Assembly (NCBI GenBank): GCA_965215715.1
Contig: OZ244129.1
Location: 2,790,001 to 2,854,000 of the forward strand
Source of the DNA: HXMU1428-3 sp965215715
GTDB lineage: Bacteria; Pseudomonadota; Alphaproteobacteria; Rhizobiales; HXMU1428-3
Length of the DNA stretch: 64,000 bases
Reading direction: 5' to 3'
Below the pieces are notes generated by a model, which worked only from the letters and a program-made list of their open reading frames with translations, ran no database searches and was not told the origin of the DNA. This document shows, piece after piece, positions 1 through 8,578 of this stretch (the stretch's first letter is position 1; each line of letters starts with the position of its first letter). A program made the position numbers and the translations under genes.

Positions 1-256
1 TCAGATTGGCAAAAAGGATCGCGGCGCCAATGGCACCAGCGTTAAAGCCTATAACCTCCATGAGGATGGAACCGACGATGAGACCGCCAATGTACACACC
101 TGTTTCCATCCACATACCGTTGGCTAGCGTCCAAAACGGTCCGAGCAGGGCTGCCCAAATGCTATAGCCTTCTTTGATGAAGATATAGTCCATCACCCGG
201 TCGTCTTCTGGCCGGTTATCTTCTGGAGGGCTATGAACAGTATAGGTTTTAATCAT
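1..256 (-). CDS. DUF2628 membrane protein (partial, C-terminus beyond window)
   Basis: The minus-strand reading frame starts with ATG at 256 and runs off the left edge, giving 85 codons. After a charged N-terminus (YTVHSPPEDNRPED) it has the segment FIKEGYSIWAALLGPFWTL, which resembles the start of the small DUF2628 inner-membrane family, followed by hydrophobic stretches. The function of that family is unknown. In rhizobia a gene of this type commonly sits next to hisB in the his cluster, and here it lies downstream of hisB on the same strand. No convincing ribosome binding site is visible, so the exact start is less certain than the frame. Confidence 0.7.
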   Translation of the reverse strand, partial: MIKTYTVHSPPEDNRPEDDRVMDYIFIKEGYSIWAALLGPFWTLANGMWMETGVYIGGLIVGSILMEVIGFNAGAIGAAILFANL

Positions 257-262
257 AGTTAT

Positions 263-375
263 GTCTCACGGGCTATTCCGCGGTCGCTAGGGCGACGCGG
301 GCCCTCCGACGGGCGGCGCAACGCGCCGGGCTTCGCCATGTCCCTCAGCCCTTATGGGGCTGAGCTCCTTCCTTC
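263..375. repeat. Dispersed GC-rich repeat, copy 1
   Basis: This GC-rich stretch in the hisB-DUF2628 spacer begins GTCTCACGGGCTATTC and contains GGCCCTCCGACGGG and a final CCCTTATGGGGC hairpin. The same blocks in the same order recur at 22238-22352. It contrasts with the AT-rich DNA around it. It probably belongs to the intergenic palindromic repeat families common in Rhizobiales; any role is unknown. Confidence 0.7.
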
Positions 376-447
376 ATACTTGCTATATTGTGATTAAATC
401 ATATCTTGAATTTAATCAACTTTATGTCCTTATCCCAAAGATTTTAT

Positions 448-1035
448 TTACAAAGACCCTTTGGTAGACGGGATCCGATCTGCCTGGCCCTCATCGATTG
501 AGATGGCAACACGCAAAGCGCGCGCCAAGGCTTTATAGCATGTCTCGACAATATGATGGTTGTTTTCACCATACTCATTATTGACGTGTAGCGTAATGCC
601 AGCGTGTTGGGAAAAGGCTTGGAACCATTCACGGAACAGCTCTGTATCCATATCGCCAATTTTGTCGCGGGTGAAGTCCACGTTCCATATCAGATAGGGG
701 CGACCAGAAATATCCAGCGCCACGCGGGTTAAGGTTTCATCCATCGGTAAATCGCAGGACCCATAACGGGTAATGCCTTTTTTATCGCCCAGCGCTTTTG
801 TAAACGCTTGGCCAAGGGCGATGCCGGCATCTTCTGTGGTGTGGTGTTGGTCAACATGCAAGTCGCCTTTCACACGCATGGTGATGTCCATCAAGGAATG
901 GCGTGCCAGCTGTTCCAGCATATGATCAAGAAAGCCTACACCGGTCTCAATATCGTATTTTCCGGTGCCATCAAGGGTTAGGCTGACCTCAATGTCGGTT
1001 TCGTTGGTTTTGCGGCTAACGCTGGCTGATCGCAT
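448..1035 (-). CDS. hisB: Imidazoleglycerol-phosphate dehydratase HisB
   Basis: This 195-residue protein has the usual length of monofunctional HisB, which dehydrates imidazole-glycerol phosphate to imidazole-acetol phosphate in histidine synthesis. Metal-binding motifs are visible in order: GFLDHMLEQL near residue 34, HHTTED near 65, DMDTELF near 130 and NNHHIVE near 160. There is no fused phosphatase domain. It is divergent from hslV, with about 220 bp between the starts, and is followed on its own strand by the DUF2628 gene. Other his genes would be expected beyond the left edge. Function is assigned with high confidence. Confidence 0.97.
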   Translation of the reverse strand: MRSASVSRKTNETDIEVSLTLDGTGKYDIETGVGFLDHMLEQLARHSLMDITMRVKGDLHVDQHHTTEDAGIALGQAFTKALGDKKGITRYGSCDLPMDETLTRVALDISGRPYLIWNVDFTRDKIGDMDTELFREWFQAFSQHAGITLHVNNEYGENNHHIVETCYKALARALRVAISIDEGQADRIPSTKGSL

Positions 1036-1191
1036 AAGAGCTCTCCATTAAAGCTTTATCTTAGCTGTTGTTATGGCTGATAAAGCGTAAATAATTGGTT
1101 TGATTTATTGGGTCATGATGTGGTTATTGTCAAGATAAGGGTCCTTTAAATTTAATAATGTCGTTAAGTTGATAGATTCTTTAAGGCTTAA

Positions 1192-1219
1192 CCCTTGACC
1201 TTGCCTTAATTCCATCCAA
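1192..1219 (+). promoter_or_regulatory. Possible RpoH (heat-shock) promoter of hslV
   Basis: An ACCCTTGACC block at 1191-1200 is followed 12 bases later by CCATCC at 1212-1217. This resembles the CTTGA and CCAT elements used by RpoH sigma factors, which drive hslVU in many proteobacteria. It lies 40-65 bp before the hslV ATG. The match is incomplete and the spacing is at the short end. Confidence 0.4.
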
Positions 1220-1255
1220 TATCTTTATCGATCTTATTTTTACGTAGAGAGCTGT

Positions 1256-1819
1256 ATGACCACGAGAGAAAATGACCCAACAGGTTGGCGCGGAACGACA
1301 ATTGTCACCGTGCGTAAAGGGGATAAAGTTGTAATTGCCGGTGATGGGCAGGTTAGCCTGGGTCAAACGGTGATTAAGGGCAATGCACGCAAAGTGCGCC
1401 CGCTTGGCAATGGCTCTGTGATTGCCGGTTTTGCCGGGGCAACGGCTGATGCGTTCACCCTTTTTGAGCGTTTGGAAGGCAAATTAGAGCAATATCCGGG
1501 GCAATTGATGCGTGCCGCTGTTGAAATGGCCAAGGATTGGCGCACAGACCGTTATTTGCGCCGCCTAGAGGCGATGATGATTGTGGCCGATAAGGATGTG
1601 ACCTTGGTGCTCACTGGCACGGGCGACGTATTAGAGCCTGAAGATGGCGTGATGGGCATTGGCTCTGGTGGAAATTACGCGTTATCAGCAGCCAAAGCGC
1701 TTGTTGACCAGGACTTGTCAGCTGAAGAGATTGCCCGCCGGGCGATGAAAATTGCCGCTGAGATTTGTGTTTATACCAACGAAAATGTGATTGTGGAGAG
1801 CCTTGATGCCAACGTTTGA
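1256..1819 (+). CDS. hslV: ATP-dependent protease peptidase subunit HslV
   Basis: HslV forms the proteolytic core of the HslUV (ClQY) complex, an N-terminal-threonine protease in the cytoplasm. The 187-residue protein shows the family core GTTIVTVRKG at residues 13-22, then VVIAGDGQVSLGQTV and later GIGSGGNYALSAAKAL. The catalytic threonine should be Thr14 after Gly13, so about 13 residues must be removed. Such N-terminal extensions are seen in alphaproteobacterial HslV, whereas E. coli HslV loses only Met. The ATG at 1256 follows a purine-rich AGAGAG. The gene overlaps the next one by 14 bases, suggesting translational coupling. Confidence 0.96.
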   Translation: MTTRENDPTGWRGTTIVTVRKGDKVVIAGDGQVSLGQTVIKGNARKVRPLGNGSVIAGFAGATADAFTLFERLEGKLEQYPGQLMRAAVEMAKDWRTDRYLRRLEAMMIVADKDVTLVLTGTGDVLEPEDGVMGIGSGGNYALSAAKALVDQDLSAEEIARRAMKIAAEICVYTNENVIVESLDANV

Positions 1820-2912
1820 AGAGCTAAAACGCGCGGTTGAAGCAGGCGTTCTTTCTGATCAGCAACATCAAGATCTTATATCATTCCTAAAAGCAGAGCC
1901 GGCAGGCGCTGACGGCGTGGCGCGTGACGAAGCGCCGCGGTTTTTTCGCTCTTTTAATGATCTTTTCATTGGGCTTGGCGTGGCCATTTTAGGCTTTGCC
2001 CTCTTTACAACAGCTGGTTTAACACCTCGTGCTGAAACCTTCATGTTGTGCGGGATGTTTTTGTTATTTGCTGGGCTGTTTTGGTTGTTGGCTGAATGGA
2101 TCACTCTTAAACGGCGGATTAATTTTCCCAGTATTGTTTTGGCGATCTTTTTTGGCGCTTTCTTTTTAAATGCGATGAAATGGGGCTGGACAGCCCTTTT
2201 TATAAATGAAGGTGGTATTGATCCTTTTAAAACCAAAGATGCGGGCATTGGCGTTTTAACGATTTTTGGCTTAACAGCCGTTGCCATGGGGCTCTTTTTC
2301 TGGCGGTTTCGATTGCCATTTTCAATTTTACTGTTTGCGGCCAGTTTGCTGGCAACCGGATTGACCGCGCTGTTTACGGTTTTTGGCGCTGATGCCATTC
2401 AACCCTTTTTGCGCTGGATTTTCCTTGTGGCTGGTTTGTTGATTTTTGCAACAGCGATGTATTTTGATTTTCAAGATCCGCTGCGCACCCAGCGCACCAG
2501 CGATCATGGGTTTTGGCTGCACCTGTTGGCCGCCCCTATCATCACCCACTCCGTTTTGTGGAGTTTTTTGCAACCGCTTGTTTCCGCCCAGCAAGCGCCT
2601 GAGACAACTGCCAATTTAATGGTTCTTGTGGTTTTAGGGCTATTTTTGGTGTTTTCTATTGTCGCCCTTGTCATCGACCGGCGCGCTTTGTTGATTTCGT
2701 CGCTGGGTTATGCCTCTGGGGCGCTGGCTTATATCTTATATGCATTTGATATTCAGGAGAATTTGGCTTTTGTATTGACGCTTATTTTAATTGCCATGCT
2801 CATTTTAACATTGGGCACGGGCTGGTATCGATTGCGGCGCGCGGTCTTTAAATGGCTGCCTTCGAACCCCATTTATAATAAACTTCCCCCTTTAAGTACT
2901 ATAGGACAATAA
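1806..2912 (+). CDS. Ten-helix integral membrane protein between hslV and hslU
   Basis: I do not recognise this gene with certainty. The ATG at 1806 is preceded by GGAGAG at 1795-1800 inside the end of hslV, a good reason to prefer it over the upstream TTG at 1791. The 368-residue product has a short soluble N-terminus (MPTFEELKRAVEAGVLS) and about ten hydrophobic helices from residue 50 to 350. The N-terminal wording, a short helix ending in GVLS, resembles DUF2157-type membrane proteins, but I would not assign it on that. It ends 11 bp before hslU, so the three genes look like one operon. A link to heat shock or membrane protein quality control is only suggested by position. Confidence 0.85.
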   Translation: MPTFEELKRAVEAGVLSDQQHQDLISFLKAEPAGADGVARDEAPRFFRSFNDLFIGLGVAILGFALFTTAGLTPRAETFMLCGMFLLFAGLFWLLAEWITLKRRINFPSIVLAIFFGAFFLNAMKWGWTALFINEGGIDPFKTKDAGIGVLTIFGLTAVAMGLFFWRFRLPFSILLFAASLLATGLTALFTVFGADAIQPFLRWIFLVAGLLIFATAMYFDFQDPLRTQRTSDHGFWLHLLAAPIITHSVLWSFLQPLVSAQQAPETTANLMVLVVLGLFLVFSIVALVIDRRALLISSLGYASGALAYILYAFDIQENLAFVLTLILIAMLILTLGTGWYRLRRAVFKWLPSNPIYNKLPPLSTIGQ

Positions 2913-2923
2913 AAGAAATACCG

Positions 2924-4228
2924 ATGAGTAATTTTTCGCCACGTGAAATTGTATCTGAACTTGATCGTCATATTATCGGCCAGGCGCAAGCCAAGCGGGC
3001 CGTTGCCATTGCGTTGCGCAACCGGTGGCGCCGCCAGCAATTGGAAGGTGACATGCGCGAAGAGGTGCTGCCTAAAAATATTTTGATGATTGGCCCCACC
3101 GGTGTTGGTAAGACGGAGATTTCACGCCGTCTGGCCAAGCTGGCCAACGCGCCATTTATCAAAGTTGAGGCAACCAAATTTACCGAGGTTGGCTATGTTG
3201 GGCGCGATGTGGACCAAATTATACGCGATCTTGTTGAAACCGGCATAAGCCTGGTGCGGGACGAAAAGCGCAAAGAAGTGCAAGCCAATGCGCATGTAAA
3301 CGCTGAAGAGCGGGTATTGGATGCCCTTGTTGGCGAAGATGCGAAACCTGAGACGCGTGACAGTTTCCGGCGCAAATTGCGGGACGGGGAACTGGATGAA
3401 AAAGAAATTGATGTGCAGGTACAAGACAGCTCTGGCGGCATGCCAAGCTTTGAAATCCCTGGCATGCCAGGCGCGCAAGTGGGCATGATCAACATTTCAG
3501 AAATGTTCGGCAAGGGCTTTCCGGGGCAAATGAAAACCCGGCGCACGTCTGTGCGCGATAGCTATGAACTGCTAATTGCCGAGGAATCTGACAAGCTGAT
3601 TGATGATGACGTGATTGTACAAGAAGCAATCACTCTAGTGGAAAATGACGGCATTGTTTTTCTGGATGAGATTGACAAGATCTGTGCCCGCCAAGAGCGC
3701 GGCGGGGATGTGAGCCGGGAAGGGGTGCAGCGTGATTTGTTGCCTTTAATTGAAGGCACCACCGTTTCAACCAAATACGGCCCGGTGAAGTCTGACCATG
3801 TTTTGTTTATTGCCTCTGGCGCGTTTCATGTGGCCAAACCCTCTGACCTGTTGCCAGAACTGCAAGGCCGGTTGCCCATTCGGGTGGAGTTGCGCGCGCT
3901 TGAGCGCAATGACTTTAAGCGCATTTTGACCGAGCCAAAGGCAAGCTTGATCAATCAATACACCGCTTTGATGGCAACAGAAGGGGTCACGCTTGAATTT
4001 ACCGATGACGCGATTGATGCGTTGGCAGACATTGCTGTGGCGGTGAATGCCAATGTTGAAAACATTGGCGCGCGCCGGTTGATGACGGTGATGGAGCGGG
4101 TGCTGGATGAGATCAGCTTTGATGCCTCTGACATGGACGGTGAGACAATCAAGATCGATGCCGCCTTTGTTGAGAAAAACATTGGTGATCTGGCTAAAAA
4201 TTCTGATCTATCGAAATTTATATTGTGA
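2924..4228 (+). CDS. hslU: HslUV ATPase subunit HslU
   Basis: HslU is the AAA+ unfoldase that feeds substrates into HslV. The 434-residue protein has the N-terminal FSPREIVSELDRHIIGQ, Walker A GPTGVGKTE at residues 57-65, Walker B VFLDEIDKI near residue 246, a Gly/Met-rich insertion domain between them, and the conserved C-terminal tail ending FIL that inserts into HslV. Its length is normal for the family. It follows the membrane protein gene after 11 bp. No strong terminator hairpin follows; a T-run at about 4251-4258 has only a weak stem. Confidence 0.97.
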   Translation: MSNFSPREIVSELDRHIIGQAQAKRAVAIALRNRWRRQQLEGDMREEVLPKNILMIGPTGVGKTEISRRLAKLANAPFIKVEATKFTEVGYVGRDVDQIIRDLVETGISLVRDEKRKEVQANAHVNAEERVLDALVGEDAKPETRDSFRRKLRDGELDEKEIDVQVQDSSGGMPSFEIPGMPGAQVGMINISEMFGKGFPGQMKTRRTSVRDSYELLIAEESDKLIDDDVIVQEAITLVENDGIVFLDEIDKICARQERGGDVSREGVQRDLLPLIEGTTVSTKYGPVKSDHVLFIASGAFHVAKPSDLLPELQGRLPIRVELRALERNDFKRILTEPKASLINQYTALMATEGVTLEFTDDAIDALADIAVAVNANVENIGARRLMTVMERVLDEISFDASDMDGETIKIDAAFVEKNIGDLAKNSDLSKFIL

Positions 4229-4457
4229 TCTCGGTTAAAAGTCCCTCGGCTTTTTTTTGGCGCTTTAGATTGCCCACAAGCAACCGCGCTGCCTCAGTGT
4301 ACTGTTAACCGTTTTCGATATGGTTTCGTTCGTTTCATAAGCTGACGATAAGGTTAACTGGTTTACTTAATTTACGTTTGCTTCCCCTATTTTAATCTTT
4401 TACAGTTGGCGTATAACGCTTCAGATGGAATTCTGAATTTTAGGGGACAAATTTGTT

Positions 4458-6638
4458 ATGCCTTTTTTTTCTGTGCTGCGGTCAGTGTTATTTCTATTCT
4501 GCCTGATAGGAGGAATGACTGTTCAAGGGGGAATAGCTCTTTCACAAGAAGCGTTTATTTGGCAGTTCAATGAAGGTAATGACCCCTCAAATAAAGGACG
4601 AGCGACCGCTCGATTAGTCTATGGCATTCCCGAAACAGATGAGGCACAAATCACAGCAATCTGTGATGGGGCAGCAAGTACGTCTTCTCAATTTTCATCT
4701 ATTACTTTTGGAGCTGATACTGGTTCACTGAAAGAGGGAACAGCTGTCAGTTTGCGTTTTTCAGGTGGGGGCTATTCAAACGAAATAAAGGGGCAGGTTT
4801 ACGGGACACTGGCCGAAGAAGGAATTACAGGCGTTCTTGTTGATCTCAAACATGATGATACATTATGGGAGGCCCTAACCGGAAAGACAAGACTTTCATA
4901 TCTCATACCAGGGTATAATGCGAGTAGTGTTGAGCTGAGTAAGGGGCGCTTGGCAATCAAACAATTTATTGATACGTGTCGCGCTTATGCAAATAGCAGC
5001 GTGGAAAAGATTGCGGATACACCAAGCAGCATTACAGAAAAAGAAGCGTTTGAGAGCGCCAAAGAACTGAATACTATTGAAGCCTGGGAAGCTTTTTTGA
5101 ATAGCTATTCTACCGGGTTTCGCGCCGATCTCGCGCGGGCCTATGTGAAACGTCTTTCTGGTAATCCTGATGGTCAAAAGATGGTTGCAGATGCAAGCTC
5201 AAAACAGCTTGTTACGCCCCAATCAAAGGTTCAACAACCGACTTTATCGATGCTTGATATGGGTGTGGCCCGGTCGTCCTGGTTTACTGGCAAACGTATG
5301 GTTGCTCGTGAGGGGCTTTCTCTTCATACAGCGCGTGTTCGTTCACGCGGCGTGGAACTGGTGACTTATTGCAAAGACAATAATCTGTCGGGTGGATTGG
5401 GCTATCGGCTTGGTGCTGTGATCCGTCAGCTTTCACCAGGGAGCTATCCAGAGTTCGAAATGCGGGTGAGACAAGGTCTCGCATCTTCTTTAAAGCGCCA
5501 CGACAATGGTGCCCCTCGGATTGGCATTTGGTTTTCTGAAGGTGAAGGATTACCCGATGCGGTCGCTGATCAAGGAGTGGCCAATGGAGAATTCGGTATT
5601 GGTTCTATCGCCCATGGGTTTCCTGTGAACTCACAGGCGGTTGAACGCATGATGGCCTCCAACACGATGCATGTTTCGCTGTCGCCATTTGGGGCAACAT
5701 TTCAGCTGAAGGGCAGCCGCAAAGCAATCTGTAGTATGATGAAACGGTGCGGCGCTCTACCTCCAGGTTGCCCTGGCGGGAAAGTCACGCCTGTAGTGAA
5801 CAGTTCTCGAAAGTGCACGAAGGGGCGCATTTATAGCAAACGCAGAGGCAAGTGCGTTTGTCCGGGGGGTACATCTTTTCGAAAGGGGCGCTGCCGTAAG
5901 ATTGTCTGGAAAAACAAATGCCCAGCCTTTCATGAGCGCGTAAATGGTAAATGCGTGCGCAATGATGAAGTCAACAACCCTCATGATGATGGTTGTGGCC
6001 CAGGGTTTAAACTCGTCAAAGGCAAGTGCGTGAGCCGCTATCCAGCCCCTAAGTCTCAAATCAAGCCGAAAACTAAATCTTGGGGGATAGGAAATGCGCC
6101 GCCAAGCTGTCGGTGCCCTAGCTGTTTGTGGAATGGAAAAACATGCACACGGAACAAAGCTCCCGCTCCCGGCCAGCTCAGTATCGACGGGCAGAAGCCG
6201 ATTAAGAAAAAAGCGCCCAAGAAAAAGCCGGTGGTACAACAAAAGTCTTGTTCACATGGGCGCATTCGTAACGGAGCTGGGCAATGTGTTTGCCCAGCCG
6301 GTACGCAAAAGATTGGCGGCAAATGTGTGAATGTTAAGCAACTTCAAAAGGGATTGCAGCAGATTTTGTCCGATCGTCGATTGAAGCGTGATATTCGCCC
6401 TGTTGCAACACTTCAAAACGGACTGCAGCTTTATTCTTACAGATATATCTGGGATGACGTATTCTACGTTGGTGTGATGGCACAAGACCTTCTCAAACAG
6501 GCCGACTTTAAGGATGCCGTGCGCATGACGAGTGACGGCGTCTATGTTGTGAACTATGAGAAGCTTGGGCTGAAAGGCACACCATCTCTTAAAGATTGGC
6601 AAAATGATATGATGGAAGCGCTGTTACTTCCGCAATAG
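4458..6638 (+). CDS. Secreted Cys-rich protein with C-terminal S74-like domain
   Basis: The 726-residue product begins with a signal peptide (hydrophobic residues 8-25, possible cleavage after IALS near 29). A segment near residues 205-235 (AWEAFLNSYSTGFRADLARAYV) resembles a short helical repeat seen in rhizobial caspase-like proteins, but no protease domain is seen. Residues about 435-630 form a Lys/Cys-rich region with four or five modules of the type C-x-G-x(n)-GKCV, some with CVCP. The last 89 residues start with SDRRLKRDI and contain VGVMAQDL and VVNYEKLG, typical of the peptidase S74 intramolecular chaperone domain found in tail-fibre and adhesin-like proteins; the Ser-Asp and nearby Lys are kept. 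An envelope or surface role is inferred. Confidence 0.8.
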   Translation: MPFFSVLRSVLFLFCLIGGMTVQGGIALSQEAFIWQFNEGNDPSNKGRATARLVYGIPETDEAQITAICDGAASTSSQFSSITFGADTGSLKEGTAVSLRFSGGGYSNEIKGQVYGTLAEEGITGVLVDLKHDDTLWEALTGKTRLSYLIPGYNASSVELSKGRLAIKQFIDTCRAYANSSVEKIADTPSSITEKEAFESAKELNTIEAWEAFLNSYSTGFRADLARAYVKRLSGNPDGQKMVADASSKQLVTPQSKVQQPTLSMLDMGVARSSWFTGKRMVAREGLSLHTARVRSRGVELVTYCKDNNLSGGLGYRLGAVIRQLSPGSYPEFEMRVRQGLASSLKRHDNGAPRIGIWFSEGEGLPDAVADQGVANGEFGIGSIAHGFPVNSQAVERMMASNTMHVSLSPFGATFQLKGSRKAICSMMKRCGALPPGCPGGKVTPVVNSSRKCTKGRIYSKRRGKCVCPGGTSFRKGRCRKIVWKNKCPAFHERVNGKCVRNDEVNNPHDDGCGPGFKLVKGKCVSRYPAPKSQIKPKTKSWGIGNAPPSCRCPSCLWNGKTCTRNKAPAPGQLSIDGQKPIKKKAPKKKPVVQQKSCSHGRIRNGAGQCVCPAGTQKIGGKCVNVKQLQKGLQQILSDRRLKRDIRPVATLQNGLQLYSYRYIWDDVFYVGVMAQDLLKQADFKDAVRMTSDGVYVVNYEKLGLKGTPSLKDWQNDMMEALLLPQ

Positions 6639-6824
6639 TGTGAGAATCTGGTTAGAGTTTTAATTTAAGCCAAACCTCACCTTTGGGTCATCATTACGCA
6701 TTTTTACTAGCTTTAAAAATATTGATGGCGATTGGTAGAGAAGTGGTAATTGTTCTGATAGTGTCGAAAATTACTCTCTCATGCCAAATGCCCGTTTGCA
6801 GTCGGGCGAAATACTCTTCAATGG

Positions 6825-7223
6825 TTAGCTGTTTGAATGGAAATAGCTAACAAAAAAGCTTGTCACAATCCCCCATGAGAGATTTGCTCCAAGAACCAAG
6901 AAGGGAATATTGATGCCTCTTTCTAAGCCAGCAATGCCCAAACCTTTTGAGGGCAATACGTAGAAAAACACAACTGTGGTGGTTATTAAAGCAAAAATGA
7001 TACCTCGCAGTAACCAATTTTTCGGCATAAAAATCAAAGCCATGATGATGCCCCATAGGCCGCCCCATACCATTTGTTTGTAAAGGAATGGTTTGAAGGT
7101 TGTTATGTTTCCTGGATCTACAAAAGATTGCAGTCCTATCAGTGCTATGATCGATAGAAATATGACGTTTGCGATGCCACCGATTGTTCCTGATGTAAAC
7201 CCTACGGTTATTGATTTGATCAT
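6825..7223 (-). CDS. Small four-helix membrane protein, unknown function
   Basis: The 132-residue protein has about four hydrophobic segments (near residues 8-32, 50-67, 70-90 and 105-127) joined by short loops, with a Gly-rich first helix (GFTSGTIGGIANV). I do not recognise the family. The ATG at 7223 is preceded on the minus strand by GGGGGAGAC, a usable ribosome binding site. It stands alone, between the convergent secreted-protein gene and the SDR gene, with more than 180 bp of apparently empty DNA on each side. Confidence 0.75.
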   Translation of the reverse strand: MIKSITVGFTSGTIGGIANVIFLSIIALIGLQSFVDPGNITTFKPFLYKQMVWGGLWGIIMALIFMPKNWLLRGIIFALITTTVVFFYVLPSKGLGIAGLERGINIPFLVLGANLSWGIVTSFFVSYFHSNS

Positions 7224-7400
7224 AATGTCTCCCCCATATTCTCTTGTTATAACACCCTAAAAGGATTTTTGCACACCCTTATCAGTTCGTCATTTATGAT
7301 AAAACCATTCAAGCGTTGGCCCAATCGGTTGCTGTTTTGAGTATTTCCATGTCTATGTCCTGGGTTGGAGATTTTGGAACAAACGTCTGGTTTGTACGGT

Positions 7401-7443
7401 AAGGCAAGCGCAGGCTTTTCCTGGTTTCTGCTTGCCTTTTTGT
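7401..7443 (+). terminator. Hairpin with T-run, 3' of the SDR gene
   Basis: AAGGCAAGC (7401-7409) pairs with GCTTGCCTT (7430-7438), with an inner CAGG/CCTG pairing and a T-rich 3' flank on the plus strand. It sits 22 bp beyond the stop of the minus-strand SDR gene. The T-run favours plus-strand termination, but no plus-strand gene lies directly upstream. Confidence 0.5.
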
Positions 7444-7464
7444 CTTAGCGGGATTGGTAGCCAA

Positions 7465-8412
7465 TCAAAGCCCCCAACTAAACCCTGTTTCTTTTTCCGA
7501 TCTGTCCCATAATTTTTCCATGACGGCCTTGTCGTAGGCGTAAGGCTCCAGCGTGCCCTTACCGACCGGACCAACAAATTCCATGCGGCCTGTGGGGCCA
7601 TAAAGGGCGCGCTGTTCCAATCCATCCAAGGTTGCGCACATCACCTCTGGATAGGCCCCTTTCTCTGCCGTTTGAACCATTGGCGATTTGGTCATCAGCC
7701 ACCACACAATCCGTGTTCCAAGACCACCGCTGGTGCTGATGAGAGACGTTGCAGATGACCCTGGATGACAGACATAAACCTCAACGTTCTTCTTTGCATT
7801 CCTAACCCGGTCCTGCAGCTCATAGGCGAACATCATCTGCGCCAATTTACTTTGGCTGTAAGCAGGATTAGCGCTATAGTTTTTGTTCCAGTTCATATCG
7901 TCGAACTGGATCGTTCTTAGGCCCAACTTATACCCAAGGCTTGCAACGACCACGATCCGACCCTTGGACTCTTCAATGCGATCAAAGAGCATTCCGCACA
8001 AGACGAAATGGCCGTAGTGGTTGGTGCCAAGCTGGCTTTCAAAACCGTCTTTGGTGAACTTTTGCGTGGGGACTTGCGCGATAGCGGCGTTACAGATCAG
8101 GGCGTCTATCTGAGGTACTGTCTTCAACACCTCCGCGGCTGCTTCACGCACGCTTGCAAGTTCTGCCAGGTCCATGCGGACAAAACTTACGTCAGCATCA
8201 GTGCCAAATTCCTGTTTCAAGGTCGCGATGGCAGCAGTTGACTTTTCGGCGCTACGGTTCAACATCACCACTTTTGCGCCCTTGGATAGCAATATACGGG
8301 TTGCCTCAAATCCGGCACCGGCATTCGCACCGGTGATGACATATGTTTTGCCATTAAGGGAGCCTAGTTGTTCTGGTGTCCAGCCTTTGGGTCCGAAATT
8401 TCTATTTTCCAT
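7465..8412 (-). CDS. Short-chain dehydrogenase/reductase (SDR)
   Basis: The ATG at 8412 is chosen because AGGAG lies seven bases before it; an upstream start at 8499 would add 29 unlikely residues. The 315-residue protein has the Rossmann motif TGANAGAG near residue 26, a middle NAAIAQVP segment, the catalytic serine region VVVASLGY and the YSQSK (YxxxK) active site. Overall it resembles the classical long SDRs annotated as retinol dehydrogenase-like or protochlorophyllide reductase-like enzymes. The substrate cannot be read. It is divergently arranged with an AraC-type regulator, which may control it. Confidence 0.9.
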   Translation of the reverse strand: MENRNFGPKGWTPEQLGSLNGKTYVITGANAGAGFEATRILLSKGAKVVMLNRSAEKSTAAIATLKQEFGTDADVSFVRMDLAELASVREAAAEVLKTVPQIDALICNAAIAQVPTQKFTKDGFESQLGTNHYGHFVLCGMLFDRIEESKGRIVVVASLGYKLGLRTIQFDDMNWNKNYSANPAYSQSKLAQMMFAYELQDRVRNAKKNVEVYVCHPGSSATSLISTSGGLGTRIVWWLMTKSPMVQTAEKGAYPEVMCATLDGLEQRALYGPTGRMEFVGPVGKGTLEPYAYDKAVMEKLWDRSEKETGFSWGL

Positions 8413-8578
8413 ATTTGTGCTCCTGTCCATAATTTGCGGTTGTTTGAATGAGTGCTTTGCCTCGTTTGAAATGACTATAAGTCTCGACTTATTGAACAAC
8501 TAGGCGTATTCCTCGCTAAAACATGCCTAATTGTATCACCGTAGTTGATTTCAGAGTTTAAGCGGTTACACTGGCTGC

